Shown: piece by piece, positions 28,214-36,912 of the stretch
Layout of the letters: each line of letters begins with the position of its first letter
Numbering within the stretch: position 1 is the stretch's first letter
From: an archaeon
GTDB lineage: Archaea; Aenigmatarchaeota; Aenigmatarchaeia; QMZP01; JAFGSV01
Direction: 5' to 3'
Length of the DNA: 64,000 nt
Assembly: GCA_028279705.1 (NCBI GenBank)
Contig: JANQNF010000024.1
Location: 236,257 to 300,256 of the forward strand
Position numbers and translations under genes: made by a program
Notes under the pieces: generated by a model
Seen by the model: the letters and a program-made list of their open reading frames with translations, nothing else
The model's database searches: none
What the model was told of the DNA's origin: nothing

Positions 28214-29590
28214 CTACTCTGTCTGCTGCTTTCTTTTAGCTTCCAGTTCATTGAGCCAGAAACCGCTCTTCAGAAACAGGAAGAACGCCACGAAACCCAC
28301 GAAATGTCCAAGCGGGAATCCGATCCATATACCGTTTATGCCCATTGGATCAACGAGCACGTATGCCATTACGATTATGGCAATCCACCTGAAGAGGTTT
28401 ATGACCATCTGAAGCGTTGTCCTTCCAGCTGCCTGGAATGCAGCGCCTATTATGATGCCAAGACCCAGGAACGGATACCCTGATGCCACCAGCATGAAGA
28501 AGTCAACACCTATCGACATCACTGTCGGGTCAGAAGTGAAGGGTGCGTAAAGAACGTCTGGCACAAAGTACCAGAACGCAGTTATCAGTAGCATCAGTGC
28601 CAGCACGACGTACGACGCCAGCGTGACGCCCCTTCCCGCCCTCTCCATCTTGCCTGCACCAATATTTTGGCCGACGAACGGTATGAGCGCACTAGCGATA
28701 CCCAGTATGGGCATTATGGCAAGCGATTCCAGCCGTATGCCCACGCCGAATGCCGCAAGCGCGGACGTCCCGAATCCACCAACAAGGCTCATGAGCAGTA
28801 CGAATCCCACGCTGTTGATGGAATGACTCACCGAGGACGGCCAGCCTATCATGAATATCTTGGAAAGTATGGAGGGGTCGAAACAGAAACAATTGAGGCG
28901 TATCTTCACACTCGCGCGTCCGGCAAGCAGGTGGAAGATGTTTAGGAATGCACCAATGGACCTTCCAAGCACTGTCGCAAAGCCCGCCCCGACGAGTCCC
29001 ATTGCCGGTATCGGACCCAGACCGAAGATGAGTATGGGGTCAAGTATTATGTTTGCGACTACCGAGATGGCGAGGTTCTTCGTCGGAGTTATCGTATCCC
29101 CACCTGCCTGAATTATACCCTGCGAAAGGAACCCGATGAAAAGGAATATGAAGCCTATGAATATTAGGTTGGCATAAGCAACCGTCATTTCCAGCACTTC
29201 CCCGTGTACGCCCATGAACTCAAACAGCGGCGAAGAGAATGTTATACCGAGAGCCACCACAACTATGCCCACGATCACCGACGCCAGCAGGGAATGCTCA
29301 GCAACGTTTGTGGCTTCCTCGTCCTTTCTTGCACCGAGCGCCTGCGAAACTAGCGCAGTGGTGCCAACGGAAAGGCCTACTGCTATTGCAATGAATATGA
29401 GCACAACAGGAAACGTCACGCTTATTGCCGCAAGCTCCTCTGAGCCCAGCATGCCGACAAAGAAAGTGTCTATGATGTTGAATCCTGTCTGAAGCGCCAT
29501 TCCGAAAACTATCGGAAGCGCCAGCGTGAAAAGCGTCCTTCCTATCGGGCCCCTCGTAAGATCCTTTCCGGACTTCATCTTCCCGTTCAT
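28214..29590 (-). CDS. MATE-family efflux transporter
   Basis: GPIGRTLFTLALPIVFGMALQTGFNIIDTFFVGMLG; start likely at MNGKMKSG (29590) rather than ORF edge. Confidence 0.92.
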   Translation of the reverse strand: MNGKMKSGKDLTRGPIGRTLFTLALPIVFGMALQTGFNIIDTFFVGMLGSEELAAISVTFPVVLIFIAIAVGLSVGTTALVSQALGARKDEEATNVAEHSLLASVIVGIVVVALGITFSSPLFEFMGVHGEVLEMTVAYANLIFIGFIFLFIGFLSQGIIQAGGDTITPTKNLAISVVANIILDPILIFGLGPIPAMGLVGAGFATVLGRSIGAFLNIFHLLAGRASVKIRLNCFCFDPSILSKIFMIGWPSSVSHSINSVGFVLLMSLVGGFGTSALAAFGVGIRLESLAIMPILGIASALIPFVGQNIGAGKMERAGRGVTLASYVVLALMLLITAFWYFVPDVLYAPFTSDPTVMSIGVDFFMLVASGYPFLGLGIIIGAAFQAAGRTTLQMVINLFRWIAIIVMAYVLVDPMGINGIWIGFPLGHFVGFVAFFLFLKSGFWLNELEAKRKQQTE

Positions 29591-29624
29591 AGAATAAAGA
29601 ATTAGCACGTTTCGTACTAATAAG

Positions 29625-30206
29625 TCAGTATTTTTTCCTGATAATGTGATAGATGCACAATGCGACGACCACGCCAAAAAGGACGATTGCTGCCATGTGG
29701 ACGTAGGGTACCTGGGCAGCCTGCGGCGCTGTTGCTGCCAGAGCCTCGGTCGTCTCGGCCGCCATCATTGGAGCTGCTTCATCCATCACGCTCGTTCCCT
29801 TGATTCCCCTGACCATGTCGTTTGCACCCGTCGGCACGCCCTTTGTCGTAGTCCACACTTTCCCTGAAATGCCGCTTAACATGTCGGCTGCAGCAATGAA
29901 CATGCCAAGTAAAGAAAGCGACAGAATTATCCATATCTTGCTGTCGTGGGGGTTAAGCACATTCTCGCCCTTCCTCGTGAGCTCATAGTACTTCCACTTG
30001 TGTCCGTCGTCTATCTGCACCACGAGTCCTGCATCCGAAAGGCTGTCCATGTGCTCCTTAACAGTCGAAGGCGACATTCCCAGCTGCTTTGAAAGCTCTG
30101 TCAGCATCTTCCTTCTCCTGCCAAGGCTCTTTAATATCGACACCCTCGTGTCAGACGCAAGCGCCTTGAAGGCCTGCTTATCCAGCGTTATCTTCTCCTC
30201 TTCCAT
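29625..30206 (-). CDS. membrane-anchored winged-helix (ArsR-like) regulator
   Basis: ALASDTRVSILKSLGRRRKMLTELSKQLGMSPSTVKEHMDSLSDAGLV; C-terminal hydrophobic segments. Confidence 0.82.
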   Translation of the reverse strand: MEEEKITLDKQAFKALASDTRVSILKSLGRRRKMLTELSKQLGMSPSTVKEHMDSLSDAGLVVQIDDGHKWKYYELTRKGENVLNPHDSKIWIILSLSLLGMFIAAADMLSGISGKVWTTTKGVPTGANDMVRGIKGTSVMDEAAPMMAAETTEALAATAPQAAQVPYVHMAAIVLFGVVVALCIYHIIRKKY

Positions 30207-30292
30207 CAGAACGCACCATAGCTTCCTTTTCCTACAATGTAAATCAAGAGCGCCACGATTAAAATGTATGACGATATCATAATGTATCTCAT
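30206..30292 (-). CDS. 28-aa single-TM micropeptide overlapping the regulator start (TGATG)
   Basis: Hand translation MRYIMISSYILIVALLIYIVGKGSYGAF*; stop TGA 30208-30206 overlaps ATG 30206-30204 of next gene. Confidence 0.5.
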   Translation of the reverse strand: MRYIMISSYILIVALLIYIVGKGSYGAF

Positions 30293-30418
30293 CTTACTCA
30301 CAATTCAGTATTGGTATCCACTATTAATGACACTTTCGTTTTTGTTCGGGAAACGCCTAAACATGCACTTATAAGCACATATGTCCATAATTAAGCAATT
30401 AATAAGGAGTTAATAAGC

Positions 30419-30580
30419 ATGTCAGAAGAAAAGAAGGACAACTTCGGAAGGGAACTTCACAAGGCAACTTGTTCCGACTGTGGATGTGAATGTGATGTAC
30501 CATTCAAGCCCAGTGGCGACAGGCCTGTCTACTGCAGGGACTGCTTCCAGAAGCACCGAAAGCCCAGAAGGGATTTCTAA
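30419..30580 (+). CDS. small CxxC zinc-binding protein (absent from ORF track)
   Basis: MSEEKKDNFGRELHKATCSDCGCECDVPFKPSGDRPVYCRDCFQKHRKPRRDF*; good upstream A+G-rich leader. Confidence 0.8.
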   Translation: MSEEKKDNFGRELHKATCSDCGCECDVPFKPSGDRPVYCRDCFQKHRKPRRDF

Positions 30581-30721
30581 GTTTAATGTTGTTCAAAGTT
30601 TTAGTAAATCAATCAGTTTAGAGTTTATTTCTTGTTTTTGAGTCCTAGATGCGTCTTTATACGATTCTGGTAAAAACCACGAGCCAAATAAAAATAGTCG
30701 ACTACAATATTATTTGCTATA

Positions 30722-32770
30722 GTGGTTAAAATGATGCTTGGCAAGATTCACGGAAGGGTCACTACTACTGGTTTCAGCTTCGAGGCAGAGGCCAAGGTCA
30801 AGAAGCTTGATTACGTCGCCATCAAGACCCCGGAAGGGGAATGGGTGACGGCCTACATAGACAAAATCACGCGCTACGCAGACAGGACCATAGCCAACTG
30901 CCACGTCATAGGCTACAGGAACCCGAGGGGATTTCTCGTCGTGCCAAACGTTCCTTTTGCGCCAGAAACGCCCGTATTCTCGGCATCAGAAGAGCAGATA
31001 AGGAACACGCTAGGAATACCGGAAGACGGCCTCTACATAGGCATAATGGACGGCTACGACATCAAGGTCAACCTGCCGGTAAAGCAGCTTGTGACAAAGC
31101 ACCTCTCCATACTCGCAAAGACCGGTGCGGGCAAGAGCTACATGGCGGGGGTTCTGATGGAGGAATTCGCTGAAAAGAAGATACCGGTCGTCATAATGGA
31201 CCCCCACGGTGAATATACGTCACTTGGGGTCGCAAACGACGAGGAGAAGGAGCTGAAGTTTGCCGAGAAGTTCGGCATAGAGCCCAAGTCGTACATTGAC
31301 CAGATAAAGCGCTTCACAGTCGAGGACGGCAATCTCAAACTCAACACAAAGCTCAGCGCAGAGGAACTCTTCCAGTGCCTCCCGATAAAGATATCCGGGA
31401 CCCAGAAGGGCCTGATCTATTCGGCCATGAGGAACCTGGGCGGAAAGGATTATTCTCTCACAGACATGATAAACGAGATAAGCACGCTTCCGTCGCAGTC
31501 CAAGTGGAACCTGATATCAGCCCTTGAGTTCCTGGAAAAGACGAGACTGTTCTCTAAGAACCCGACGAGTCCTACCGAGCTGGTAAAACCCGGCCAGATA
31601 TCCATAATCGACGTCAAGTATGCAAGGCCCGAGATCCAGCAGACAATAGTGTTCAAGCTCGCACAGGAGCTTTTCGCTGCCAGAAAAAAGAACGAGGTTC
31701 CGGGATTCTTCCTAGTGCTTGAGGAAGCGCACACGTTTTGTCCCGAGAGGGGCTTTGGCGAGGTTTCTTCTTCCAAGATAATAAGGACAATAGCATCCGA
31801 AGGTCGTAAATTCGGACTAAGCATGTGCGTCATAACCCAGAGGCCGGCAAGAGTCGACAAGAACGTACTGTCCCAGTGCAACACCCAGGTGATAATGAAG
31901 GTGACGAACCCAAACGACCTCAAGGCCATCACCGATTCTGCAGAAGGCATAACTTCTGGGATGCGCGAAGAGATAAGGGACCTTCCGGTCGGTAGCGCTC
32001 TTGTAGTCGGGGCGACAGAACAGCCCATATTGTCAGAGATAAGGGTAAGGAGGAGCAAGCACGGCGGCGAGGCGGTGCTGCCTACAGTGAAATCAGGTCC
32101 AATGAAAGTGAGAAACACCGCACTACCTCCAAGATACAGCAAGGAGAAAATCACAGAAGAATTCAAGGATGCCGAATCGGTCTTCCAGGTAAATTATCCC
32201 GTATGGCTTCTCAAGGGAACGGTCAACGGAAACAACGCAGAAGTCTACATTGACGGCCTGATGGGCGAGGTCATTTACGAGAGTCATGGAAGCCTCAAGA
32301 GGACAAACGGCCTGCAGAGCCTTGCTACACTTTCTTCAACCGAGAGAAAGATCATATCTTCCCTGCTTTCGATGAAGTACGGCACGCTTGAGAAGGTGGC
32401 GACGTCGACGAGGCTTATGTCAAACGACTGCCACAGGCTTCTCAAGAATCTCATGGGAAAAGGACTCGTCACAAGCGACGGCTACAACTTCAGGCCCGTT
32501 CGCGTCAAGATACCAGGCGACCTACTCAAGCTCGGCTTCAAGGAGAGTCCGGAAGAATTGGACCTTGAAGGAAAGATAGTCAATTTCAGCGTTCCAAGGG
32601 ACACTGCCCAAAAGATTGCGGGACTCTTCGGTGTCCAGGTAGAATCCGCGCAGATGGTCTATTATCCTTACTGGCTGCTCGTCTACAGCAACAAGAAGGC
32701 GCTTGTGGACGGCCTCACGAAGAAAGTGGACGTGGAAGCTACAAAAGAAGTCATCGGGATGATACGCTAG
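30722..32770 (+). CDS. HerA-like (DUF87) ATPase/helicase
   Basis: ILAKTGAGKSYMAGVLMEE Walker A, VVIMDPHGEY, VLEEAHTFCPERG Walker B; GTG start or ATG at 30731. Confidence 0.87.
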   Translation: MVKMMLGKIHGRVTTTGFSFEAEAKVKKLDYVAIKTPEGEWVTAYIDKITRYADRTIANCHVIGYRNPRGFLVVPNVPFAPETPVFSASEEQIRNTLGIPEDGLYIGIMDGYDIKVNLPVKQLVTKHLSILAKTGAGKSYMAGVLMEEFAEKKIPVVIMDPHGEYTSLGVANDEEKELKFAEKFGIEPKSYIDQIKRFTVEDGNLKLNTKLSAEELFQCLPIKISGTQKGLIYSAMRNLGGKDYSLTDMINEISTLPSQSKWNLISALEFLEKTRLFSKNPTSPTELVKPGQISIIDVKYARPEIQQTIVFKLAQELFAARKKNEVPGFFLVLEEAHTFCPERGFGEVSSSKIIRTIASEGRKFGLSMCVITQRPARVDKNVLSQCNTQVIMKVTNPNDLKAITDSAEGITSGMREEIRDLPVGSALVVGATEQPILSEIRVRRSKHGGEAVLPTVKSGPMKVRNTALPPRYSKEKITEEFKDAESVFQVNYPVWLLKGTVNGNNAEVYIDGLMGEVIYESHGSLKRTNGLQSLATLSSTERKIISSLLSMKYGTLEKVATSTRLMSNDCHRLLKNLMGKGLVTSDGYNFRPVRVKIPGDLLKLGFKESPEELDLEGKIVNFSVPRDTAQKIAGLFGVQVESAQMVYYPYWLLVYSNKKALVDGLTKKVDVEATKEVIGMIR

Positions 32771-32788
32771 TTCTACCGGAATAGCGGA

Positions 32789-33214
32789 ATGGTGACTATA
32801 TTGTCAGACTTCATAACAGATTGTCTGCGAGGAATTTTCGACACCGATGGATCATTCACATTTAAGAAAAATCACAAAAAAGTGAACTATTACCCGGTTG
32901 TCAAGCTTTACATGAAGAGCAAACCTCTGATAAAGCAGGTTGCAGAACTACTGCTTATTTATGGAATAGAGAGCAACGTCCAATATGATGTAAAGGCTTT
33001 CGACAAAAGGGGCTTCATTTCTATTACACACCAACTTCATATAAACGGTAAGCGCATGATTGGAAAATTCATGGAGGTAATAGGAACGTCGAATCCTAAG
33101 CATGAAACAAAATATCTTTTATGGCGAAAGAAAGGCTTTGTGAAACCAGGTTCTAAATTACACGAAAGAATGAGCGAATTAGGTCTGAATTACACAAAAT
33201 TTATTAAAGATTGA
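32789..33214 (+). CDS. free-standing single-motif LAGLIDADG-type homing endonuclease-like protein
   Basis: CLRGIFDTDGSFTFKKN and LINQVAELL/GIESNV-type architecture; 141 aa. Confidence 0.78.
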   Translation: MVTILSDFITDCLRGIFDTDGSFTFKKNHKKVNYYPVVKLYMKSKPLIKQVAELLLIYGIESNVQYDVKAFDKRGFISITHQLHINGKRMIGKFMEVIGTSNPKHETKYLLWRKKGFVKPGSKLHERMSELGLNYTKFIKD

Positions 33215-33236
33215 CAGTAATTGGTTATAACATGAT

Positions 33237-33388
33237 GCCTCGGTGGCTCAGCGGTTAGAGCGCCACAAGTCCCTAATAAGGATTAGGTGAAGCTCATAAG
33301 CGTGTCTTTATGAGCGCTGAGAAAACAGCAGTTTTCGATGATTTGCTGAGATACGTGGAGGTCACGAGTTCAAATCTCGTCCGAGGCA
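33237..33388 (+). tRNA. tRNA-Met(CAT, elongator type) with two introns: 33267-33291 and 33299-33352
   Basis: Mature GCCTCGGTGGCTCAGCGGTTAGAGCGCCAC|GCTCATA|ACGTGGAGGTCACGAGTTCAAATCTCGTCCGAGGCA restores anticodon stem CCACG/CGTGG and loop CTCATAA; BHB cores CGCC:GGTG (AC^A / AA^G) and CTCA:TGAG (TA^A / AT^A). Confidence 0.85.
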
Positions 33389-33395
33389 TTTCCTC

Positions 33396-33433
33396 CGGGT
33401 TGGGAATTCGTTTCCCGCCCGAGGCACTTTTTC
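33396..33433 (+). terminator. terminator-like hairpin with TTCG loop followed by T tract
   Basis: CGGGTTGGGAA-TTCG-TTTCCCGCCCG (one mismatch, G-T pairs) then CACTTTTTC. Confidence 0.45.
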
Positions 33434-33470
33434 TATATGTATTTAAAAAACTTCCTACCGATTCAATGGT

Positions 33471-33704
33471 ATGAATAACGCCAATGGTAAAATTGAATAC
33501 CTTACTACGGATTTACATAAGGATTGTGACGGCAATATCTACAAATTTATGGGTGAGAATAATGCCCCAATTGCTGTTTCGTTCTCTGATGTCTCAAGAA
33601 AGCTTGGTATACCTAAAAGTGAAGTGAGGGCATTTCCGGATGGGGAGATAGTACTGACCACACTTCCGAGCGGGGAGCTCAAGTATACAGTTCGTCGTTC
33701 TTAG
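33471..33704 (+). CDS. hypothetical protein
   Basis: 77 aa ORF; no recognised family. Confidence 0.45.
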   Translation: MNNANGKIEYLTTDLHKDCDGNIYKFMGENNAPIAVSFSDVSRKLGIPKSEVRAFPDGEIVLTTLPSGELKYTVRRS

Positions 33705-33812
33705 TGCACGAATCGTATGATGTAATGTGCATTCATTCAGTGTTCTTATACTCGTTCTCGCACTTTTTGAAATTGGGAAAATTTTTATGGCAGCTTCGTC
33801 ATACTAAATACC

Positions 33813-34301
33813 ATGACCTCAAAAGAGACCATAAAAGTTGTGGTAGAGATACCTAAAGGCAGCAGGAACAAATACGAATATGACACCAAAACAGGGTACA
33901 TAAAGTTCGACAGGATGCTTTTTTCTTCTGTCCATTATCCATGCGACTACGGCTTTATACCTGAGACCCTTGCAAGGGACGGTGACACACTTGATGCCCT
34001 CATAATAGTCGAGGAGCCGACATTTCCCGGCTGCATGATAGAGGCAGTGCCTGTCGGTGTCTTCAAGATGAGTGACGAAAAGGGTCCTGATGAAAAGATA
34101 CTCTGCGTACCCGTGTCTGATCCAATGTGGAATCACATAAAGGACCTTTCAAAGGTCCCGCCCCATCTCCTAAAGGAGATTGAGCAGTTCTTCAGAACAT
34201 ATAAAGAGCTTGAAGGAAAGAAGACGAAGATCCAGGGATGGGAAGGTAAGAGGCCAGCCCTTGGCGTGATAAACGAGTGCAAGAAGATGTACAAGAAGTG
34301 A
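33813..34301 (+). CDS. ppa: inorganic pyrophosphatase
   Basis: VVVEIPKGSRNKYEYDTKTGYIKFDRMLFSSVHYPCDYGFIPETLARDGDTLDALI. Confidence 0.97.
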   Translation: MTSKETIKVVVEIPKGSRNKYEYDTKTGYIKFDRMLFSSVHYPCDYGFIPETLARDGDTLDALIIVEEPTFPGCMIEAVPVGVFKMSDEKGPDEKILCVPVSDPMWNHIKDLSKVPPHLLKEIEQFFRTYKELEGKKTKIQGWEGKRPALGVINECKKMYKK

Positions 34302-34306
34302 CTACT

Positions 34307-35026
34307 TCATTTTATCCTGAAATAAAGCCTTCTGTTGTTCTTTCCCTTGTTTTCACACTTTATGAGTTCAAGGTCCCCTATTTCGCTAGTGTTTTTTATG
34401 TGGGTGCCGCCGTCGGCCTGCCTGTCGATGCCCTTTATGTCGACTATGCGTATCTCCTTTATCCCGGGTGGCAGACCCTTTGCGAGTCTTGATAGTCCTT
34501 CTTCCTTTTCCGCATCTTCCCTCGATATGAACGACACCTCGACTTCTGCGCCTTCTGCAGCTCTTTTGCTTGCTTCCTTTACGAACCCGTCCATGAGCGA
34601 CGGGTCGTAGTCATCGAGCGAGAAGTCTATCCTGGACTTTTCCTCACCGAGCTGGTTTCCAGTAATCATCGCGCCGGTCTTCTGGTTTATGATACCGCTT
34701 ATTATGTGAGACGCTGTGTGGTACCTCATGTGGGTGTGGCGCCTTTCCCAGTCTATAGCACCTTTGACAGTGTCCCCCGCTTCCAGCGTCTTGCCTTCAG
34801 GACTTTCGACCTCGTGGCTTATCTCACCACCGAACTTGCCGACGAAGACCACCTTGAAGACAGTGCCGTCGGAAGACCGTGTGACAGTCCCGGTGTCGTA
34901 TGGTTGCCCACCGGCGTTTGGGTAGAATGCTGTTTCTTCAAGGACGACGAACTTGCCGTCCTTGACATTCTTTACAGTGGTATTAAACTCCTTGATGTAC
35001 GAGTCTTTCATGTAAAGCGCTTGCAT
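34307..35026 (-). CDS. alaX: AlaX-type alanyl-tRNA editing protein
   Basis: ETAFYPNAGGQPYDTG, RYHTASHIISG (HxxxH), ADGGTHIKNTSEIG. Confidence 0.92.
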   Translation of the reverse strand: MQALYMKDSYIKEFNTTVKNVKDGKFVVLEETAFYPNAGGQPYDTGTVTRSSDGTVFKVVFVGKFGGEISHEVESPEGKTLEAGDTVKGAIDWERRHTHMRYHTASHIISGIINQKTGAMITGNQLGEEKSRIDFSLDDYDPSLMDGFVKEASKRAAEGAEVEVSFISREDAEKEEGLSRLAKGLPPGIKEIRIVDIKGIDRQADGGTHIKNTSEIGDLELIKCENKGKNNRRLYFRIK

Positions 35027-35067
35027 AGAAGATAATTCTGCGTAGATGATTAAAAAACTTTAGAATG

Positions 35068-36324
35068 TCACAGGTTCGGATTGACAACTCTTCCCATGAA
35101 AAGTATGTTACCAGTATCCTTTTCCTGGATTATGAAGACAAAGGGATGATCAGCCCTGAATACATTACGTGGCATACCTTTTGATAGCATGACCAACGCA
35201 GTAGCAGCGGCAGCTTCCGTACCTTCCTCGTCAACTTTAATGTAAGCCTGGTGTATCACATCGCTGATAAAGAGGTTTTCTGTCCCATCCATTCCCGAAA
35301 AGTCTGCTCCCGGTAAATTAAATGGTGCTTGCATGCCCATTGAGGTCAGCGTATCTACCATGAAGTATTTTGTTTCGAATTCGAATCTTGGCATGTATAT
35401 GGCATCCAATTTAGTCATTTCCATCTCACTTTTCCACTCTTCCAGACTTTCCGCATTTAGCAATGGCTCGACATCGCCAAGAGTCTCATTTGGCAATATT
35501 ATCAGCATAGAGATATCATCTCCCCTGTATGGAAGTTCCAAAATCTGTAAATGCCCAAGGTCAGCATAGCTGAAATCCGTTTTATCGTTATCCAAAATCA
35601 TCATAGGTGCTTTCACAGTGCTTGTCGGAGTAACCTTAAATCTACTTTCTGTTGTCTTGGATTTATCGAATTGCCATACCCACGAACCTTTGAAATAAAT
35701 GGCATTCGTAAGCACCATTGCCGTTTCCTGATCCAATGTTCCAGGCGGAATTAAGTCCCGGATCTTATGATTCGTCTGCTCTTCGATGAAACTGTTTATC
35801 GTCTGCCTGGACTTTTCTGCCTCTTTGAAGAAATCCAGATTTGCCGCTTTCCCGCCGTAATATTTTTCAACAGTCTCCATGTAATCTTTGAGAAACGGAT
35901 AATCTTCCTGTACCCACAGCGCGTTTCCTGTTCTCAGTTCATAGTCACTGACTTCCCTGTTTATGTCATTGTAAATTGCTGCGTAATTCGGCCTTATGAT
36001 GTCATATTCGGGAAAATGGAATACAGTATTTATTTCATCTGCTGTTTGCCCCTTTGCACCTTCAAGCGTCATGGCAAAAGCTGAAGATATACTGTATGGG
36101 GAAAAGAACAGGTTACCACTCTCCTCATTGACAAATTCTGAATAAAGATCGAATGCAAACTGATTGTTTGCATTTACCACTTTCTGAATCCCATCCTTCG
36201 TTGAGCCAGCATCATCTGCCGTTGGAGGTTGAAGGGGAGCGTATGGGAAAAGAAACAATACCGTAGCGCTGGCTGTACCGACAAGTAAAATTGCCAGCAG
36301 TGGAGTCAAAATTGCCTTATTCAT
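35068..36324 (-). CDS. secreted/membrane-anchored serpin
   Basis: N-terminal hydrophobic segment; SPYSISSAFAMTLEGAKGQTADEI; hinge VDEEGTEAAAATALVM; ADHPFVFIIQEKDTGNILFMGRVVNP. Confidence 0.95.
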   Translation of the reverse strand: MNKAILTPLLAILLVGTASATVLFLFPYAPLQPPTADDAGSTKDGIQKVVNANNQFAFDLYSEFVNEESGNLFFSPYSISSAFAMTLEGAKGQTADEINTVFHFPEYDIIRPNYAAIYNDINREVSDYELRTGNALWVQEDYPFLKDYMETVEKYYGGKAANLDFFKEAEKSRQTINSFIEEQTNHKIRDLIPPGTLDQETAMVLTNAIYFKGSWVWQFDKSKTTESRFKVTPTSTVKAPMMILDNDKTDFSYADLGHLQILELPYRGDDISMLIILPNETLGDVEPLLNAESLEEWKSEMEMTKLDAIYMPRFEFETKYFMVDTLTSMGMQAPFNLPGADFSGMDGTENLFISDVIHQAYIKVDEEGTEAAAATALVMLSKGMPRNVFRADHPFVFIIQEKDTGNILFMGRVVNPNL

Positions 36325-36432
36325 GTTTCTTCATTGAACGATGATATTAAAAAGACACGCTTTTTGTTTAGTTTAAAACCGTAGCAAAAACTTGCAGGTT
36401 TTCTAAATAATGGTCCAAGGGGATACGTGGGA

Positions 36433-36840
36433 TCAATCCACTATTTCCTGTTCCAGTCTCCATAGCTGGAGAACCACGAAAACGAGTATGGCCGCGATGA
36501 CCGCCGGTATGTAAACGTCTACTCCAACGGCAAGGCCGACCCCTGCCGTAACCCAGAGCGTCGCCGCCGTCGTTATTCCCTGTATGCGGGCCCTCGATGC
36601 CATTATGGTACCTGCACCTATGAAACCTATACCGGTCACGATGCCCGCGGCCACCCTTGCGGGGTCCATTCCGAATTCACTCACGGAAACGACCGTGAAA
36701 AGACACGATCCCATGGAGACGAGCATGTGGGTCCGCAGTCCTGCGGGCTTTCTGTGAATTTCCCTTTCGAGCCCTACCAGCCCGCCGAGTCCCATTGCTA
36801 TGACAAGCTTGAGCGTCATTAGGGCGGCATCTTCCCACAT
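36433..36840 (-). CDS. MgtC/SapB-family membrane protein
   Basis: MGLGGLVGLEREIHRKPAGLRTHMLVSMGSCLFTV, GIGFIGAGTIM. Confidence 0.93.
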   Translation of the reverse strand: MWEDAALMTLKLVIAMGLGGLVGLEREIHRKPAGLRTHMLVSMGSCLFTVVSVSEFGMDPARVAAGIVTGIGFIGAGTIMASRARIQGITTAATLWVTAGVGLAVGVDVYIPAVIAAILVFVVLQLWRLEQEIVD

Positions 36841-36912
36841 GAATAATAATTTGTGCGAACCCGTTAAAAAATGCGTGGTAAAAATCTAATTTAAACCTGT
36901 CAGGGAAATTAA

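Noticed and set aside
31450-32166. 238-aa minus-strand ORF
   Set aside because: Antisense to the HerA-like ATPase gene with Ser/Leu-rich low-information translation
33299-33352. Possible C/D box guide RNA inside tRNA-Met intron 2 (GATGATT and CTGA strings)
   Set aside because: C'-like and D-like boxes are only 2 nt apart, leaving no guide, and the terminal CTGA/TGAG is part of the BHB core
33237-33388. Single-intron tRNA with anticodon in AGTCC or TGAGATA
   Set aside because: Violates U33 or purine-37 rules and leaves an A-C mismatch in the anticodon stem; the two-intron model resolves all
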